A DNA stretch of 64,000 nucleotides. It comes from Winogradskyella ouciana (GTDB lineage: Bacteria > Bacteroidota > Bacteroidia > Flavobacteriales > Flavobacteriaceae). The stretch lies in NCBI RefSeq assembly GCF_009709615.1, contig NZ_WJYA01000009.1:62001-126000 (forward strand). Reading direction: 5' to 3'. Below are positions 1 through 8,505 of this stretch, piece by piece (position 1 is the stretch's first letter; each line of letters begins with the position of its first letter). The position numbers and the translations under genes were made by a program. The notes under the pieces were generated by a model that saw nothing but the letters and a program-made list of their open reading frames with translations, had not been told where the DNA came from and did not search any database.

Positions 1-1
1 C

Positions 2-157
2 AAGAACAATAAGTTAATTGTTTACGAAGTTTATAATACTTCAAAATTTATGCGCAAACAATTAAGAAACCCTAAATATTTCAACACATCTAAATCAAAA
101 TTCTTTAATGTTGACCCGTATTACGTTTCACCAAATCACGATATTCTTGTTCAATAG
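2..157 (+). CDS. C-terminal part of a secreted-family paralogue (cut by left edge)
   Basis: An open frame enters from the left edge and stops at TAG 155-157. Its 51 residues match the C-termini of the proteins at 346-1281, 1509-2276 and 8506-9225: the shared pattern is N-K-L-hydrophobic-V-aromatic/W-E-V-Y, then F-M, then NP-Y, then a final F-N-V-x-P-Y-Y. It is therefore the last part of a fourth member of the same family, directly upstream of two more. I do not recognise the family and assign no function. The rest of the gene lies outside the window. Confidence 0.8.
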   Translation, partial: KNNKLIVYEVYNTSKFMRKQLRNPKYFNTSKSKFFNVDPYYVSPNHDILVQ

Positions 158-223
158 ACCAATAGAACACACTGCTTTTAAATCCCGTTTTTTTGCATTA
201 CAACGAGCAGTATAGCTACTCAG

Positions 224-249
224 CTAAAAAAAATGCAATGTATCTTAGC
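224..249 (+). promoter_or_regulatory. Upstream element shared by the secreted paralogue family, copy 1
   Basis: The element is CT, a run of eight A, TGCAATG, then TATCTTA, ending about 98 bases before the ATG at 346. Near-identical elements occur at about the same distance before the paralogues at 1509 and 8506. It may be an operator or promoter element. The TATCTTAG part resembles a degenerate Bacteroidota -7 box. Its role is inferred only from conservation and position. Confidence 0.4.
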
Positions 250-345
250 TTTTAATTTACATTCTGCACAATGCTGTATTTTAGTTAATTACAATATTGC
301 TTTTCCTCAAATTTATTTAGCGATATTTAATTAATCCATTTTTTG

Positions 346-1281
346 ATGCTTAAAAACTTTCTGCTATTAGTTTTTACGTCTTTGGCTATGCTTACATACG
401 GCCAGAAATCTACGCTATTACAAAATATCAATTACAGGGCTAAAGAATTAAAGCACAGCTTGAATAAAGATGGAGATAGCCTAATACTACAAAGTGAAAG
501 AACGATCTACAGCGTAGAGATTTTTAATCAGCATTATGAAAAACTTGTCCAAGTTGGCAGCAACGAAGTTAAAATTCCATTACAAGGAACACCCTTAGGA
601 AGGTTGGTTGTACAGGCTAAGATGATTGACAAGCGCATATTAATGACCTTACAGAGACACGACACCATAAAAGCAAAACCTATTGAAGTAAAACCTATTG
701 AAATAGCTAAGACGAGACCAAAAGCCATAGGTTTACCAATTGTTAAATCCCTTCAAAATATACGCCTCGCAACATTAGATGTACTTCCAGAGTTTTCTGA
801 ACAATTAAATCTGGATATTATCACAGTCACCATACCTAAGCCTGAAATTAAACTTACATTAGTTAATGAACAAGAACCAATAATTGAGAAAGAAGAAATT
901 GAAATCATTGATTCTGTTGTGCTTAATGAAGGTAACACCAATCTGCAACCCAAACCAAAAACCAGTTTGTCCGGTATGTTAAACTGGAAAGCCAAAAAAC
1001 CTAATACCAGCAATAAGGTTTTCTGGATTGCCCATATTGTAAATAGCGGAACTACATCTAGAAAGAGCATGAAATTGGTCTCTCAAAGTGAGATTGATAG
1101 GATAATCGCTAAGCACAAAATTGAGAGTAAAACAAATCAGGGGAAACTAAATAAATTAACGGTTTGGGAAGTATATGACACGGTTAAGTTTATGCAAAAG
1201 CAAGCTGAAAACCCTGACTATATCAATTCTGCAGTGTCCAACCTTTTTGACGTATCTCCTTATTACTCCTCAGCAAAATGA
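346..1281 (+). CDS. Secreted protein of an unrecognised flavobacterial paralogue family
   Basis: The protein has 311 residues. It begins with a signal peptide (hydrophobic LLLVFTSLAMLTYG, cleavage near GQ). An N-terminal domain (about residues 25-105) has the strand pattern of a type A sorting-domain fold: SVEIFN, then HYEKLVQ, then IPLQ and a V-V-Q-A-K-M strand. A variable region rich in acidic, Pro and Lys residues (about 105-210) follows. The conserved C-terminal domain (about 225-311) contains FWI, KSMKL, WEVYD, NPDY and SPYY. I chose ATG 346 over the TTG at 343 directly before it. Paralogues flank it at 2-157, 1509-2276 and 8506-9225. Function is unknown; the signal peptide implies export. 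The C-terminus does not look like a T9SS sorting domain. Confidence 0.75.
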   Translation: MLKNFLLLVFTSLAMLTYGQKSTLLQNINYRAKELKHSLNKDGDSLILQSERTIYSVEIFNQHYEKLVQVGSNEVKIPLQGTPLGRLVVQAKMIDKRILMTLQRHDTIKAKPIEVKPIEIAKTRPKAIGLPIVKSLQNIRLATLDVLPEFSEQLNLDIITVTIPKPEIKLTLVNEQEPIIEKEEIEIIDSVVLNEGNTNLQPKPKTSLSGMLNWKAKKPNTSNKVFWIAHIVNSGTTSRKSMKLVSQSEIDRIIAKHKIESKTNQGKLNKLTVWEVYDTVKFMQKQAENPDYINSAVSNLFDVSPYYSSAK

Positions 1282-1375
1282 ATTCTTTAACGGCAAATTT
1301 CGCTGTTAAATGCTTGTATTTTAGGTTATAATAATCTCTTTTTTCTGCTTTACATCGTAATTGAAAGTGAATCAA

Positions 1376-1400
1376 CTAAAAAAAACGTAAGACATCTTAA
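1376..1400 (+). promoter_or_regulatory. Upstream element shared by the secreted paralogue family, copy 2
   Basis: The sequence is CT, eight A, CGTAAGAC, then ATCTTAA, ending about 109 bases before the ATG at 1509. It aligns without gaps to the element at 224-249. The shared core is A8-Y-G-Y-A-A-N-R-Y-A-T-C-T-T-A. Confidence 0.4.
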
Positions 1401-1508
1401 AAATAGTCTACCTCATTAGTATCATTTTAACTTTATAATACAGCTAAGTCATTTTTTTTTGATTTAAGTCTGAAGATTACATACCCTCAAATCTAAAATG
1501 TGAATATT

Positions 1509-2276
1509 ATGGCTATTAAAATATACACACTGCTTATGTTGGCTTCAACACTTATAGGTTATGGCCAAAATGTAACGTTACTAAAAAACTTTAATCCAAA
1601 AGTTAAAGAACTCAAACACAGTCTTAATGAGAGTAGAGATAGCTTAAATCTCATTTGTGAAAGCAAAATTGTTAAAGTTGAAATTTATAATGAAGATTAC
1701 GAAGAAACTTTCGCAATAGAGGATTTTCATTCTCTAATACCGTTAGAAGATTTGCCTGAAGGTAAATTTGTGGTAGATGTACAATTAGTGGATAAAATTG
1801 TAGAAATGCATATCATAAAGCATAAAAATTTAGAGGAAGATACTGATAGTGCTCTTAATAAAGATGATATTATTGAAGGCAATGGAATGATGCTAGATGA
1901 AGAATTTAAGGTTATAAAAAACTCGCCAAAAATTAGTGTCGAATTCCTTTTAACAGGATCAAAGAGAAAAAATCCTGTCAAGAAAAAGCAAAAATTTTAT
2001 TGGATAGTTCTTGAGGTTTGTAATGGAAGTAATTCTTATAAAAGCATGAAATTGGTCAGTGAGAATGTCGCCGAAAAAATGATTTCAAAAAACAAGCTAG
2101 ATGCAAAAACTGATTTCGGAAAACGAAATAAATTGACGGTATGGGAAGTCTATAATTCTTCTGAGTTTATGAAAAATCAAGTTGCAGACCCAAACTATAT
2201 CAACTCTACATCATCAGACTTTTTTAATGTAGCACCTTACTATACTTCAACTAAAAATCTAATTGCGCTGCAATAG
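1509..2276 (+). CDS. Secreted protein, second full paralogue of the unrecognised family
   Basis: The protein has 255 residues if it starts at ATG 1509. A GTG at 1500 is in frame but would add only three residues before the signal peptide MAIKIYTLLMLASTLIGYG. The layout is the same as at 346-1281: an N-terminal strand-rich domain (VEIYNEDYEETF...LPEGKFVVDV), a shorter acidic linker, and a C-terminal domain with FYWIVLEV, KSMKLVSE, LTVWEVYN, NPNY and NVAPYY. It lies 227 bases after its neighbour and has the shared upstream element, so each copy probably has its own promoter. Function is unknown. Confidence 0.75.
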   Translation: MAIKIYTLLMLASTLIGYGQNVTLLKNFNPKVKELKHSLNESRDSLNLICESKIVKVEIYNEDYEETFAIEDFHSLIPLEDLPEGKFVVDVQLVDKIVEMHIIKHKNLEEDTDSALNKDDIIEGNGMMLDEEFKVIKNSPKISVEFLLTGSKRKNPVKKKQKFYWIVLEVCNGSNSYKSMKLVSENVAEKMISKNKLDAKTDFGKRNKLTVWEVYNSSEFMKNQVADPNYINSTSSDFFNVAPYYTSTKNLIALQ

Positions 2277-2313
2277 TAGAAATCCTAGACTCCTTAACAG
2301 CAAATCACAAAGT

Positions 2314-2346
2314 TTTGTCAAATAAAGCGCAAATTTTTAGCTTTTG
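2314..2346 (+). promoter_or_regulatory. Possible promoter for the lipoprotein gene at 2379
   Basis: TTTG at 2314-2317 and TAGCTTTTG at 2338-2346 are 20 bases apart. This is the spacing of Bacteroidota primary-sigma promoters (TTTG, about 19 bases, TAnnTTTG; here with one extra T). It lies about 30 bases before the start codon at 2379. Confidence 0.4.
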
Positions 2347-2378
2347 GTTAACTTAGTTGCACTAAGTATAACCAAATT

Positions 2379-2882
2379 ATGAAAGCTAAAACAGTGTTAA
2401 AGCTATTTTCAATTTTCGCTTTAGTTGCATTTACATTTGCGTCTTGCCATGACCAGAAAAAAGTAGATTTTGAGTCAGAAAAAGAGGAAATTCTAAAACT
2501 GCACAATGCCCAACGCGATTATCATTTTAATAAAGATTCCATTGCATTTGCCAATCAACTTTCCAAAAATTTCATTTCAGTAACTAGAGGCGAGATAAGC
2601 TCTCCAAAAAAAGATGAAACCATTTCTAGATATCATGGTTATTTTTCAAGTGTAGAGTTTTTAAAATGGGACGATGTTTCTGATCCTATTATTAAGTTTT
2701 CAGATGATGGTTCAATGGCCTATACTATTGTAGATAAGATTGTTGCCGTTTCCCATAAAGATGAAAACGGAAATCCCACAGAAGGTCAAACACATTTTGC
2801 TTGGACCGCTATTTACAAAAAGTACGGAGACCAATGGAAAATTGATTGTGTTACATCTACAAACAAACCTATTGAAGAATGA
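2379..2882 (+). CDS. Lipoprotein with an NTF2/SnoaL-like (DUF4440-type) fold
   Basis: The protein has 167 residues. The lipoprotein signal ends FTFASC, with the lipobox Cys at about residue 22. The body has the alpha-plus-beta pattern of the NTF2-like superfamily: a first helix (EKEEILKLHNAQRDYHFNKD), then ISVTRGEI, a central HGYFSS segment, and C-terminal strands ending W-T-A-I-Y-K-K-Y-G-D-Q-W-K-I. Such proteins are usually small ligand-binding or accessory proteins, and no enzyme activity can be assigned. Its last four bases overlap the next gene as ATGA, so the two are probably translationally coupled. Confidence 0.7.
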   Translation: MKAKTVLKLFSIFALVAFTFASCHDQKKVDFESEKEEILKLHNAQRDYHFNKDSIAFANQLSKNFISVTRGEISSPKKDETISRYHGYFSSVEFLKWDDVSDPIIKFSDDGSMAYTIVDKIVAVSHKDENGNPTEGQTHFAWTAIYKKYGDQWKIDCVTSTNKPIEE

Positions 2883-3481
2883 AAACGCTAAAGCACATAC
2901 CTATTCTCGTTTTCTGCCTTTTGCTTTTGCAATGTGGTCCTGACCCAACTATTTCCGAAACATCTGATTCTGAAAATGCAACTTTAAGTCAATTTCAACA
3001 ATTAGATGGTCGCCACCAACTATACATCACAGATAACGATGAGCCTGGAGAAAAACTTTTGGTTTGTGCCACTCTTGTGAACAAAGCCAATAAGGATTAT
3101 TTACCGAATCAAAAAGTGAGATTTTACCATACAAATAATGAAGGAGACTATGAACCTGTAGATAGTGGAGATGAATCTTCCGCAAGACTCAGTGGTGATG
3201 TATATACAAACATGGAAGGTAGAATTTATATAGAAACTATCTTACCAAGAGATTATGGTAGTTCGGAAAACAATCGTCATATCCACACGACTGTTTTTGG
3301 AGCCAAACCAGAAGCCTACGACATTAACTTCAATCAATATACTGGTACTATGGGCAGAAATTTCATTAATGGAAGCGACCAACACTTTTTAGCAGATCTA
3401 AAACGTGCTAAGGACAGTACATTGGTTTGCTTTATTACAATAGAGGTAAAAAATCCCAATACAGACGATGCTACGGATTAG
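2879..3481 (+). CDS. Lipoprotein with an intradiol-dioxygenase-like domain
   Basis: The protein has 200 residues and a lipoprotein signal with Cys19 (LLLLQC). Residues about 75-140 follow the pattern of protocatechuate/catechol intradiol dioxygenases: V-R-F-Y-H (strand), GDY91, a tDaeGr-like stretch at TNMEGRIY, the I-L-P-R-D-Y126 segment, then RH134-I-H136. Those two Tyr and two His fit the four iron ligands of the family, although the protein is short and membrane-anchored. Distantly related exported dioxygenase-like proteins are known, and their substrates vary. Activity is inference. It overlaps the gene before it by ATGA and the next by 14 bases, so the three form a tight operon. Confidence 0.65.
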   Translation: MKTLKHIPILVFCLLLLQCGPDPTISETSDSENATLSQFQQLDGRHQLYITDNDEPGEKLLVCATLVNKANKDYLPNQKVRFYHTNNEGDYEPVDSGDESSARLSGDVYTNMEGRIYIETILPRDYGSSENNRHIHTTVFGAKPEAYDINFNQYTGTMGRNFINGSDQHFLADLKRAKDSTLVCFITIEVKNPNTDDATD

Positions 3482-4118
3482 TAGCATAAAAAATATCATC
3501 TATGCACTTTTCATTTTTAGTGTTTTTTGTAGTTGTTCTTTAGCTGGTAAATCCAAATCAACAAGAACAATTCAAAAGAATCCTAGTAGAATTCTATTTG
3601 TTGGTAATAGCCTTACTTATACTAATAATCTTCCTAAGCTCGTAGAAACGTCAGCTAAGGAAAAAGGCATAACCATTGAAACCAAAATGATAGCTTTTCC
3701 AAACTATGCCTTAATGGATCATTGGAACGATGGAAAAGTTCAAAAAGAAATAGAAACAAAACAATATGACTTTGTTATTGTACAACAAGGGCCTTCTTCC
3801 CAAGATTTCGGTAAAGATATTTTGATTAATTATGGCAAAAAGTACAATGACTTGTCCAAAGAAAATGGTGCACAATTGTGCTATTTTATGATTTGGCCTT
3901 CACTGACCTATTACAAAACTTTTGATGGTGTTATTAAAAACCACAGGGAAGCATCACGATTAAATAATGCCATTTTGCTTCCTGTTGGTGAAGTTTGGAA
4001 AGCTTATTTTGACACAACAGAGAATTTCGATTATTACTCTAATGACGGTTTTCATCCCTCATTAAAAGGAAGTCAAAAAGCTGCTGAAGTTATTGTAAAC
4101 TATTTGTTCAACAAATAA
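3468..4118 (+). CDS. SGNH/GDSL-like hydrolase, lipoprotein
   Basis: The protein has 216 residues and a lipoprotein signal ending FSVFCSC. Block I of the SGNH fold is ILFVGNSLTY (nucleophile Ser in GNS). A VIVQQG segment follows, and near the C-terminus is D-G-F-H-P-S, supplying the catalytic Asp and His. The family hydrolyses esters, often acetyl groups on polysaccharides or lipids. The substrate cannot be told from sequence. The gene starts inside the end of its upstream neighbour (14-base overlap), in the same operon as the two lipoproteins before it. Confidence 0.75.
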   Translation: MLRISSIKNIIYALFIFSVFCSCSLAGKSKSTRTIQKNPSRILFVGNSLTYTNNLPKLVETSAKEKGITIETKMIAFPNYALMDHWNDGKVQKEIETKQYDFVIVQQGPSSQDFGKDILINYGKKYNDLSKENGAQLCYFMIWPSLTYYKTFDGVIKNHREASRLNNAILLPVGEVWKAYFDTTENFDYYSNDGFHPSLKGSQKAAEVIVNYLFNK

Positions 4119-4186
4119 TATAATATCTTTATAACTCTAATGGAATTGAAATAGAACGGGATTTTGACTATTAAAACATCAGCCAA

Positions 4187-4627
4187 ATGAAACAAAAAGG
4201 ATTTATAGACATTAACCAGTCGTTAGATAAAGTTACTGAGCTTTTTGCAGACCCAAAAAACCTTAAGGAATATCAAGATGGGTTTATAAAAAAGGTACAT
4301 GTAAGTGGTGATGAAGGTCAAACGGGAGCCATTGCCAAGATGTACTACAAACATAGCAAGCACGAGATGGAATTAACTGAAACCATAACCAAAAACGAAT
4401 TACCGCACACATTTGAAGCCCATTACCATCATAAACATATGGATAACACCATGAAATGTAATTTTACTGCACTAAGTGATAACCAAACTCGTTACGAATA
4501 TGAGTATGAGTACACGCGCATTGATTGGGTAATGCCAAAACTTGTCGCCATTCTGTTTCCGAGCATGTATAAAAAACCAGCTGAAAAATGGCTGAAACAG
4601 TTTAAGGCTTTCGCTGAGAAGAATTAA
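4187..4627 (+). CDS. SRPBCC (START/Bet v1-like) family protein
   Basis: The protein has 146 residues and no signal peptide, so it is probably cytoplasmic. The pattern fits a polyketide-cyclase/dehydrase-type SRPBCC fold: I-D-I-N-Q-S-L-D-K-V-T-E-L-F-A-D-P at the N-terminus, an E-L-T-E-T-I strand, a long YEYEYEYT strand and an amphipathic C-terminal helix (AEKWLKQFKAFAEK). These proteins bind hydrophobic ligands, and no ligand can be named. It starts 68 bases after the SGNH hydrolase gene, in the same direction. Confidence 0.7.
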   Translation: MKQKGFIDINQSLDKVTELFADPKNLKEYQDGFIKKVHVSGDEGQTGAIAKMYYKHSKHEMELTETITKNELPHTFEAHYHHKHMDNTMKCNFTALSDNQTRYEYEYEYTRIDWVMPKLVAILFPSMYKKPAEKWLKQFKAFAEKN

Positions 4628-4650
4628 GTAAAAAACACTAAAGTCCTCAC

Positions 4651-5298
4651 ATGAGAACAACAAAGAAAATATTTAAATGGGTTCTCTACCTTTTACTCAT
4701 CCCTGTAAGTTACCTATTAATTTCTTTGATTCTGACATTAATAACAATAGATCGAAATGAAATTGCTACTAATGGCGATAAGACCATATTTTTGGGTACA
4801 AATGGCGTTCATTTGGATATTATTATACCAATAAAGAATATAGATAGTTTAGTCTTATCCGGAATTAGACATTATCAAAACGAAAACTATTTATCATTTG
4901 GTTGGGGAGATGAGAATTTCTACATCAACACACCTACTTGGGGAGATTTAACCCTTAGTAATGCCACTAGAGCGATGTTTTTAAAAAGCACAACATTAGT
5001 TCACGTAACACGATATAAAAAACAACGAACAGACTGGGTAGAAATAAAAGTGAATGACGCAGAGCTACAAAAACTCAATTCATATTTACTTAAAACTTTT
5101 AAAACCAAAACAGACGGCACAAAGATTATGCTAAAAGATAAAGGCTATTCACCAATCGATGATTTTTACAAGGCCAATGGCAACTATTCTTGTTTTAATA
5201 CTTGCAACAGCTGGGTAAATACAGGATTTAAGGAAAGTGGACTAAAATCTTGCCTATGGACGCCTTTTGACTTTGGATTATTAAATAAGTACAAATAA
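4651..5298 (+). CDS. DUF2459 / TIGR02117-like membrane-anchored protein
   Basis: The protein has 215 residues. One N-terminal membrane segment (about residues 10-32, LYLLLIPVSYLLISLILTLI) precedes an exported domain. IFLGTNGVHLDIIIP, SFGWGDENFYINTPTW, the ATRAMFLKS region and the C-terminal CFNTCNSW match the DUF2459 family. Its members have a conserved His early and a Cys region later, a pattern reminiscent of NlpC-like peptidases. Activity is not established. It sits 23 bases after the SRPBCC gene and may be cotranscribed with it. Confidence 0.7.
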   Translation: MRTTKKIFKWVLYLLLIPVSYLLISLILTLITIDRNEIATNGDKTIFLGTNGVHLDIIIPIKNIDSLVLSGIRHYQNENYLSFGWGDENFYINTPTWGDLTLSNATRAMFLKSTTLVHVTRYKKQRTDWVEIKVNDAELQKLNSYLLKTFKTKTDGTKIMLKDKGYSPIDDFYKANGNYSCFNTCNSWVNTGFKESGLKSCLWTPFDFGLLNKYK

Positions 5299-5340
5299 GA
5301 ACTATAACCCAAATGGCTATGGTTTACCAATCAAACAACA

Positions 5341-5778
5341 ATGAACAGACTACACTTCTCAATAGATATTAAAGCAGAAAAATCCAAAATATGGAATGCA
5401 CTCTGGGATAACGACTCTTATCGCGATTGGGTAAGCGTTTTTTTTGAGGGTTCATACGCTGTGACAGATAACTGGAAAGAAGGCAGTACCGTACTATTTC
5501 TCGCACCAGATAAAAGTGGCATCTATAGCATTGTTGAAAAACATATTCCTAATGAAGTTATACAATTTAAGCATATCGGAACTGTAGTAAACGGCAAGGA
5601 ACAACCCATTGACGACGAAACAAAAATATGGTCTGGAGCTTCTGAAATTTACAGACTTACAGAAGGAAAGGACAGTAACACACTTATGGTTGAAATAGAT
5701 GTCATGGATGAACATTTGGATTTTATGAAGAGTACATTTCCTAAAGCGTTAGAAAAGATTAAAAATAAGTGCAGATAA
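5341..5778 (+). CDS. SRPBCC / AHSA1-like domain protein
   Basis: The protein has 145 residues, is soluble and lacks a signal peptide. The start FSIDIKAEKSKIWNALWDNDSYRDW is typical of the AHSA1 (activator of Hsp90 ATPase homologue 1-like) branch of the SRPBCC superfamily. The middle EGSTVLFLAPDKSG and the C-terminal helix DFMKSTFPKALEKIK also fit. Such proteins are common in flavobacteria and mostly uncharacterised. It is a second, only distantly similar, SRPBCC protein within 1.2 kb (see 4187-4627). Confidence 0.7.
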   Translation: MNRLHFSIDIKAEKSKIWNALWDNDSYRDWVSVFFEGSYAVTDNWKEGSTVLFLAPDKSGIYSIVEKHIPNEVIQFKHIGTVVNGKEQPIDDETKIWSGASEIYRLTEGKDSNTLMVEIDVMDEHLDFMKSTFPKALEKIKNKCR

Positions 5779-5801
5779 CTTAAAACAGAAAAAAGAACAT
5801 T

Positions 5802-6329
5802 TTGAAAAAACTTTTGATTTATATAGCATCCATATTTTCTGCAAATGCAAGTGCGCAGACAGAATTTGACTTAGACAAGATTTTAAAAATTGAACAAAGA
5901 GATATGATTGTCATGGAAATTGACTCATATCTCAATATTAAAAGTAATTATGGCGAGAAAATTGACAAACTGAATGATTCTCAAAAGACCTTTCTCTTAA
6001 TTGAAAACTTAGAGCGCGAAATAAACAATGGTGGGTTTAATCAGTTTTACTTTAATTCAAGTGGAGACTTTGCCAATGAAACGGTCGATGCTTTAATTAA
6101 AATTGGCGCTAATAAAACAGCTGAGATAGTTAAAAAAGCAAATTCAGAATTTAATAATGGAACTGTCCCAAAAGATAGGAGAAAAAGACACATCGAGCTG
6201 GAAAAAATAGAAGAAAAAGCAGAGAAAAAATGGGATAATCTCGATACTCAATTTTACAAATACGAGGACAATTTAACGGAATTGCTAATTGCTTTTGTAC
6301 TTAAAAATAAATCTGATTTTGACGAGTGA
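5802..6329 (+). CDS. DMP19/DUF4375-like exported protein
   Basis: The protein has 175 residues, starting with a TTG codon at 5802. That start gives a plausible signal peptide (KKLLIYIASIFSANASAQT). The core E-I-N-N-G-G-F-N-Q-F-Y-F-N-S-S-G-D-F matches the hallmark of the DMP19/DUF4375 family (structurally a DNA-mimic protein in Neisseria; function otherwise unclear). The family is usually cytoplasmic, so an exported copy is a little unusual. The C-terminal region is charged and helical. Confidence 0.65.
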   Translation: MKKLLIYIASIFSANASAQTEFDLDKILKIEQRDMIVMEIDSYLNIKSNYGEKIDKLNDSQKTFLLIENLEREINNGGFNQFYFNSSGDFANETVDALIKIGANKTAEIVKKANSEFNNGTVPKDRRKRHIELEKIEEKAEKKWDNLDTQFYKYEDNLTELLIAFVLKNKSDFDE

Positions 6330-6408
6330 TATATTAAAAAAAGCATCTTGTTAATTAATGTTTAAATTCATAATATTTGTATCTTATCGCTCTATAAAAC
6401 CATCCTTT

Positions 6409-8136
6409 ATGATATCAAGATTTTTTAAGATTTCTAGCGCCTTTTTAATTCTGCTTTGTGTTTTAGCTTGTTCTAACCCTAAACAAGAAACGGCAACATT
6501 GCTTATTTATGGAGGCACGATTTATACTGTAGATTCCACTTCAGTAACTGTAGAAGCTGTAGCAACCAAGGACAATAAAATACTATTTGCAGGCAGTCTA
6601 GAAGAAGCTGAAACCTATAAAAATGAGCAAACAAAACTTATAGACTTAAAGGGTAAAACCATGACACCTGGTCTTATTGAAGGCCATGGACATTTTATGG
6701 GCTTGGGTTATAACGAACTCAATTTAGATCTTATGAATACGACCAGCTACCAAGCTATTGTTGATGCTGTGGCCGAGCGTGTAAAAACAGCTCAGCCAGG
6801 TGAGTGGATTGTAGGTCGTGGTTGGCACCAAAGCAAATGGGATAGCATGCCTGCTGAAACGGTTCATGGGTTTCAAACACATCACTTATTGAGTGAGGTT
6901 TCACCAGAAAATCCGGTTTACTTAAAGCATGCAAGTGGACATGCAGGTTTTGCAAACGCTAAGGCTATGGAAATAGCAGGTTTGCAAAATTTAGCTTTAG
7001 ATGGCGTAAAAAAATACGAAGTAGAAGGTGGCGAAGTACTTGTAGATGCCTCTGGCAGACCAACAGGTGTTTTTAATGAGCGTGCACAAACATTAATTAC
7101 ACAGCACATTCCAGAAAAGACACCTGAATCAGATGCCAAAGCTTTTCAATTGGCTGTAGAAGCTTGTCATAAAAATGGCATTACCAGTTTTCACGATGCT
7201 GGCATCGGAAAAGAAACTATTGCCTTATATGAAAAAATGAAATCCGAAGACAAAATGCATACGCGTATTTATGCGATGCTTACAGGATGGGAAAAAGACT
7301 TACTTAATGATTGGTATAAAAAAGGCATTATGGTAGATGAAGATCATCTTTTCACCATCAGGTCCGTAAAACTAAACTGTGATGGTGCTTTGGGTTCTCG
7401 TGGAGCATGGCTTTTAGAGCCTTACTCAGACCGACCAGATCATTTTGGGCATGAAACTTTGCCTATGGAATTTGTAAAGGAAACTTCCTTAAATGGACTT
7501 AAACATGGTTTTCAGGTATGTGCCCATGCCATTGGCGATCGTGCCAATAGAGAAATTCTAGATCGATACGAAATGGCTTTTAAGGAGCTACCAGATATGG
7601 CTAACGATCATAGGTTCAGAATAGAGCATGCACAGCATTTACATCCAGATGATATTCCACGTTTTGCAGAACTCAATGTTATTCCTGCTATGCAAGCTGT
7701 ACACATGTCTTCCGATAGACCTTGGGCGATTGATCGTCTAGGCGAAAAGCGAATAAAGGAAGGTGCTTATATGTGGCAAGATTTGTTACAAAGTGGAGTG
7801 CCAATAGTAAACGGAACAGATGTGCCTGTGGAGCCAATAAATCCGATTGCAAGTTTTTATGCCAGTGTCAGTAGAAAAACCTTAAAAGGTACTCCTGAAG
7901 GTGGTTATGAACCTGAGCAAAAAATGACAAGAGCACAAGCCTTAAAATCTTACACTCTAGATGCGGCTTATGGTGCATTTGAAGATCATATAAAAGGTTC
8001 GATAAGTGTAGGTAAACTTGCCGATTTTACCATTTACGATCAAGATATAATGACAGTTGGAGAAGAAAAAATTCTAGACACCAAAGTAGTGATGACTATT
8101 TTTGATGGAAAGGTAGTGTATGACAACAAAAAATAA
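6409..8136 (+). CDS. YtcJ-like metal-dependent amidohydrolase, lipoprotein
   Basis: The protein has 575 residues from ATG 6409. An upstream in-frame ATG at 6358 would hide the lipoprotein signal MISRFFKISSAFLILLCVLAC, so 6409 is preferred. Metal-binding motifs of the amidohydrolase superfamily are in order: LIEGHGHFMGLG, the HAIGDRANREILD segment, RIEHAQHL and NGTDVPVEPINP. Length and motifs match the YtcJ/exoenzyme-regulatory group of amidohydrolases. These act on amide or C-N bonds of unknown substrates. The protein is probably anchored in the envelope. It reads as a single-gene unit, with a 370-base gap to the next start. Confidence 0.85.
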   Translation: MISRFFKISSAFLILLCVLACSNPKQETATLLIYGGTIYTVDSTSVTVEAVATKDNKILFAGSLEEAETYKNEQTKLIDLKGKTMTPGLIEGHGHFMGLGYNELNLDLMNTTSYQAIVDAVAERVKTAQPGEWIVGRGWHQSKWDSMPAETVHGFQTHHLLSEVSPENPVYLKHASGHAGFANAKAMEIAGLQNLALDGVKKYEVEGGEVLVDASGRPTGVFNERAQTLITQHIPEKTPESDAKAFQLAVEACHKNGITSFHDAGIGKETIALYEKMKSEDKMHTRIYAMLTGWEKDLLNDWYKKGIMVDEDHLFTIRSVKLNCDGALGSRGAWLLEPYSDRPDHFGHETLPMEFVKETSLNGLKHGFQVCAHAIGDRANREILDRYEMAFKELPDMANDHRFRIEHAQHLHPDDIPRFAELNVIPAMQAVHMSSDRPWAIDRLGEKRIKEGAYMWQDLLQSGVPIVNGTDVPVEPINPIASFYASVSRKTLKGTPEGGYEPEQKMTRAQALKSYTLDAAYGAFEDHIKGSISVGKLADFTIYDQDIMTVGEEKILDTKVVMTIFDGKVVYDNKK

Positions 8137-8505
8137 AAAAAACACTAGTTTCCTTCTCATATGAAGGCCTAACTAATGTTTAATAGTGACTACTATCACC
8201 ACAAAAATAGAATACTTTTTACACTTAGGTATTACCAAAACTTTACCAATATGTTATGAGTTTTTAAGCATTAGGCATGAACGTCTAATAACCAAACATA
8301 GTCTTCATAAAACAGCAAAAAGAGAATTTCATTCAACATAGTTTTTGGTTTTATGACGATAGCTTAGGTCTTTTATCTTAAAAAAACGTCATATAGCTAA
8401 GTAGTATTCAAAAAACCACATTCGTTTATATTTTTAGTCTCAGATATTCGAAAGTTCGTAAAGCATTTTGGAATATTGTTTGTTTCCCAAAACAAAAACC
8501 TACTT
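8137..8505 (+). other. 369-base intergenic region: weak hairpin, then shared upstream element
   Basis: No convincing ORF is present. At 8152-8166 CCTTC and GAAGG form a short hairpin, with TAGTT and AACTA outside it, just after the amidohydrolase stop. It has no T-tract, so it is only a possible terminator. At 8377-8400 lies a copy of the element shared by the secreted family. The rest is AT-rich with nothing I can name. Confidence 0.5.
8377..8400 (+). promoter_or_regulatory. Upstream element shared by the secreted paralogue family, copy 3
   Basis: The sequence is CTT, seven A, CGTCATAT, then AGCTAA, ending about 105 bases before the ATG at 8506. It is more diverged than copies 1 and 2 but keeps the A-run, the YGY and the spacing. 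Confidence 0.35.

Noticed and set aside
2740..2943. A 67-codon plus-strand ORF across the 2379/2879 junction
   Set aside because: It is a shifted frame over two well-supported lipoprotein genes.
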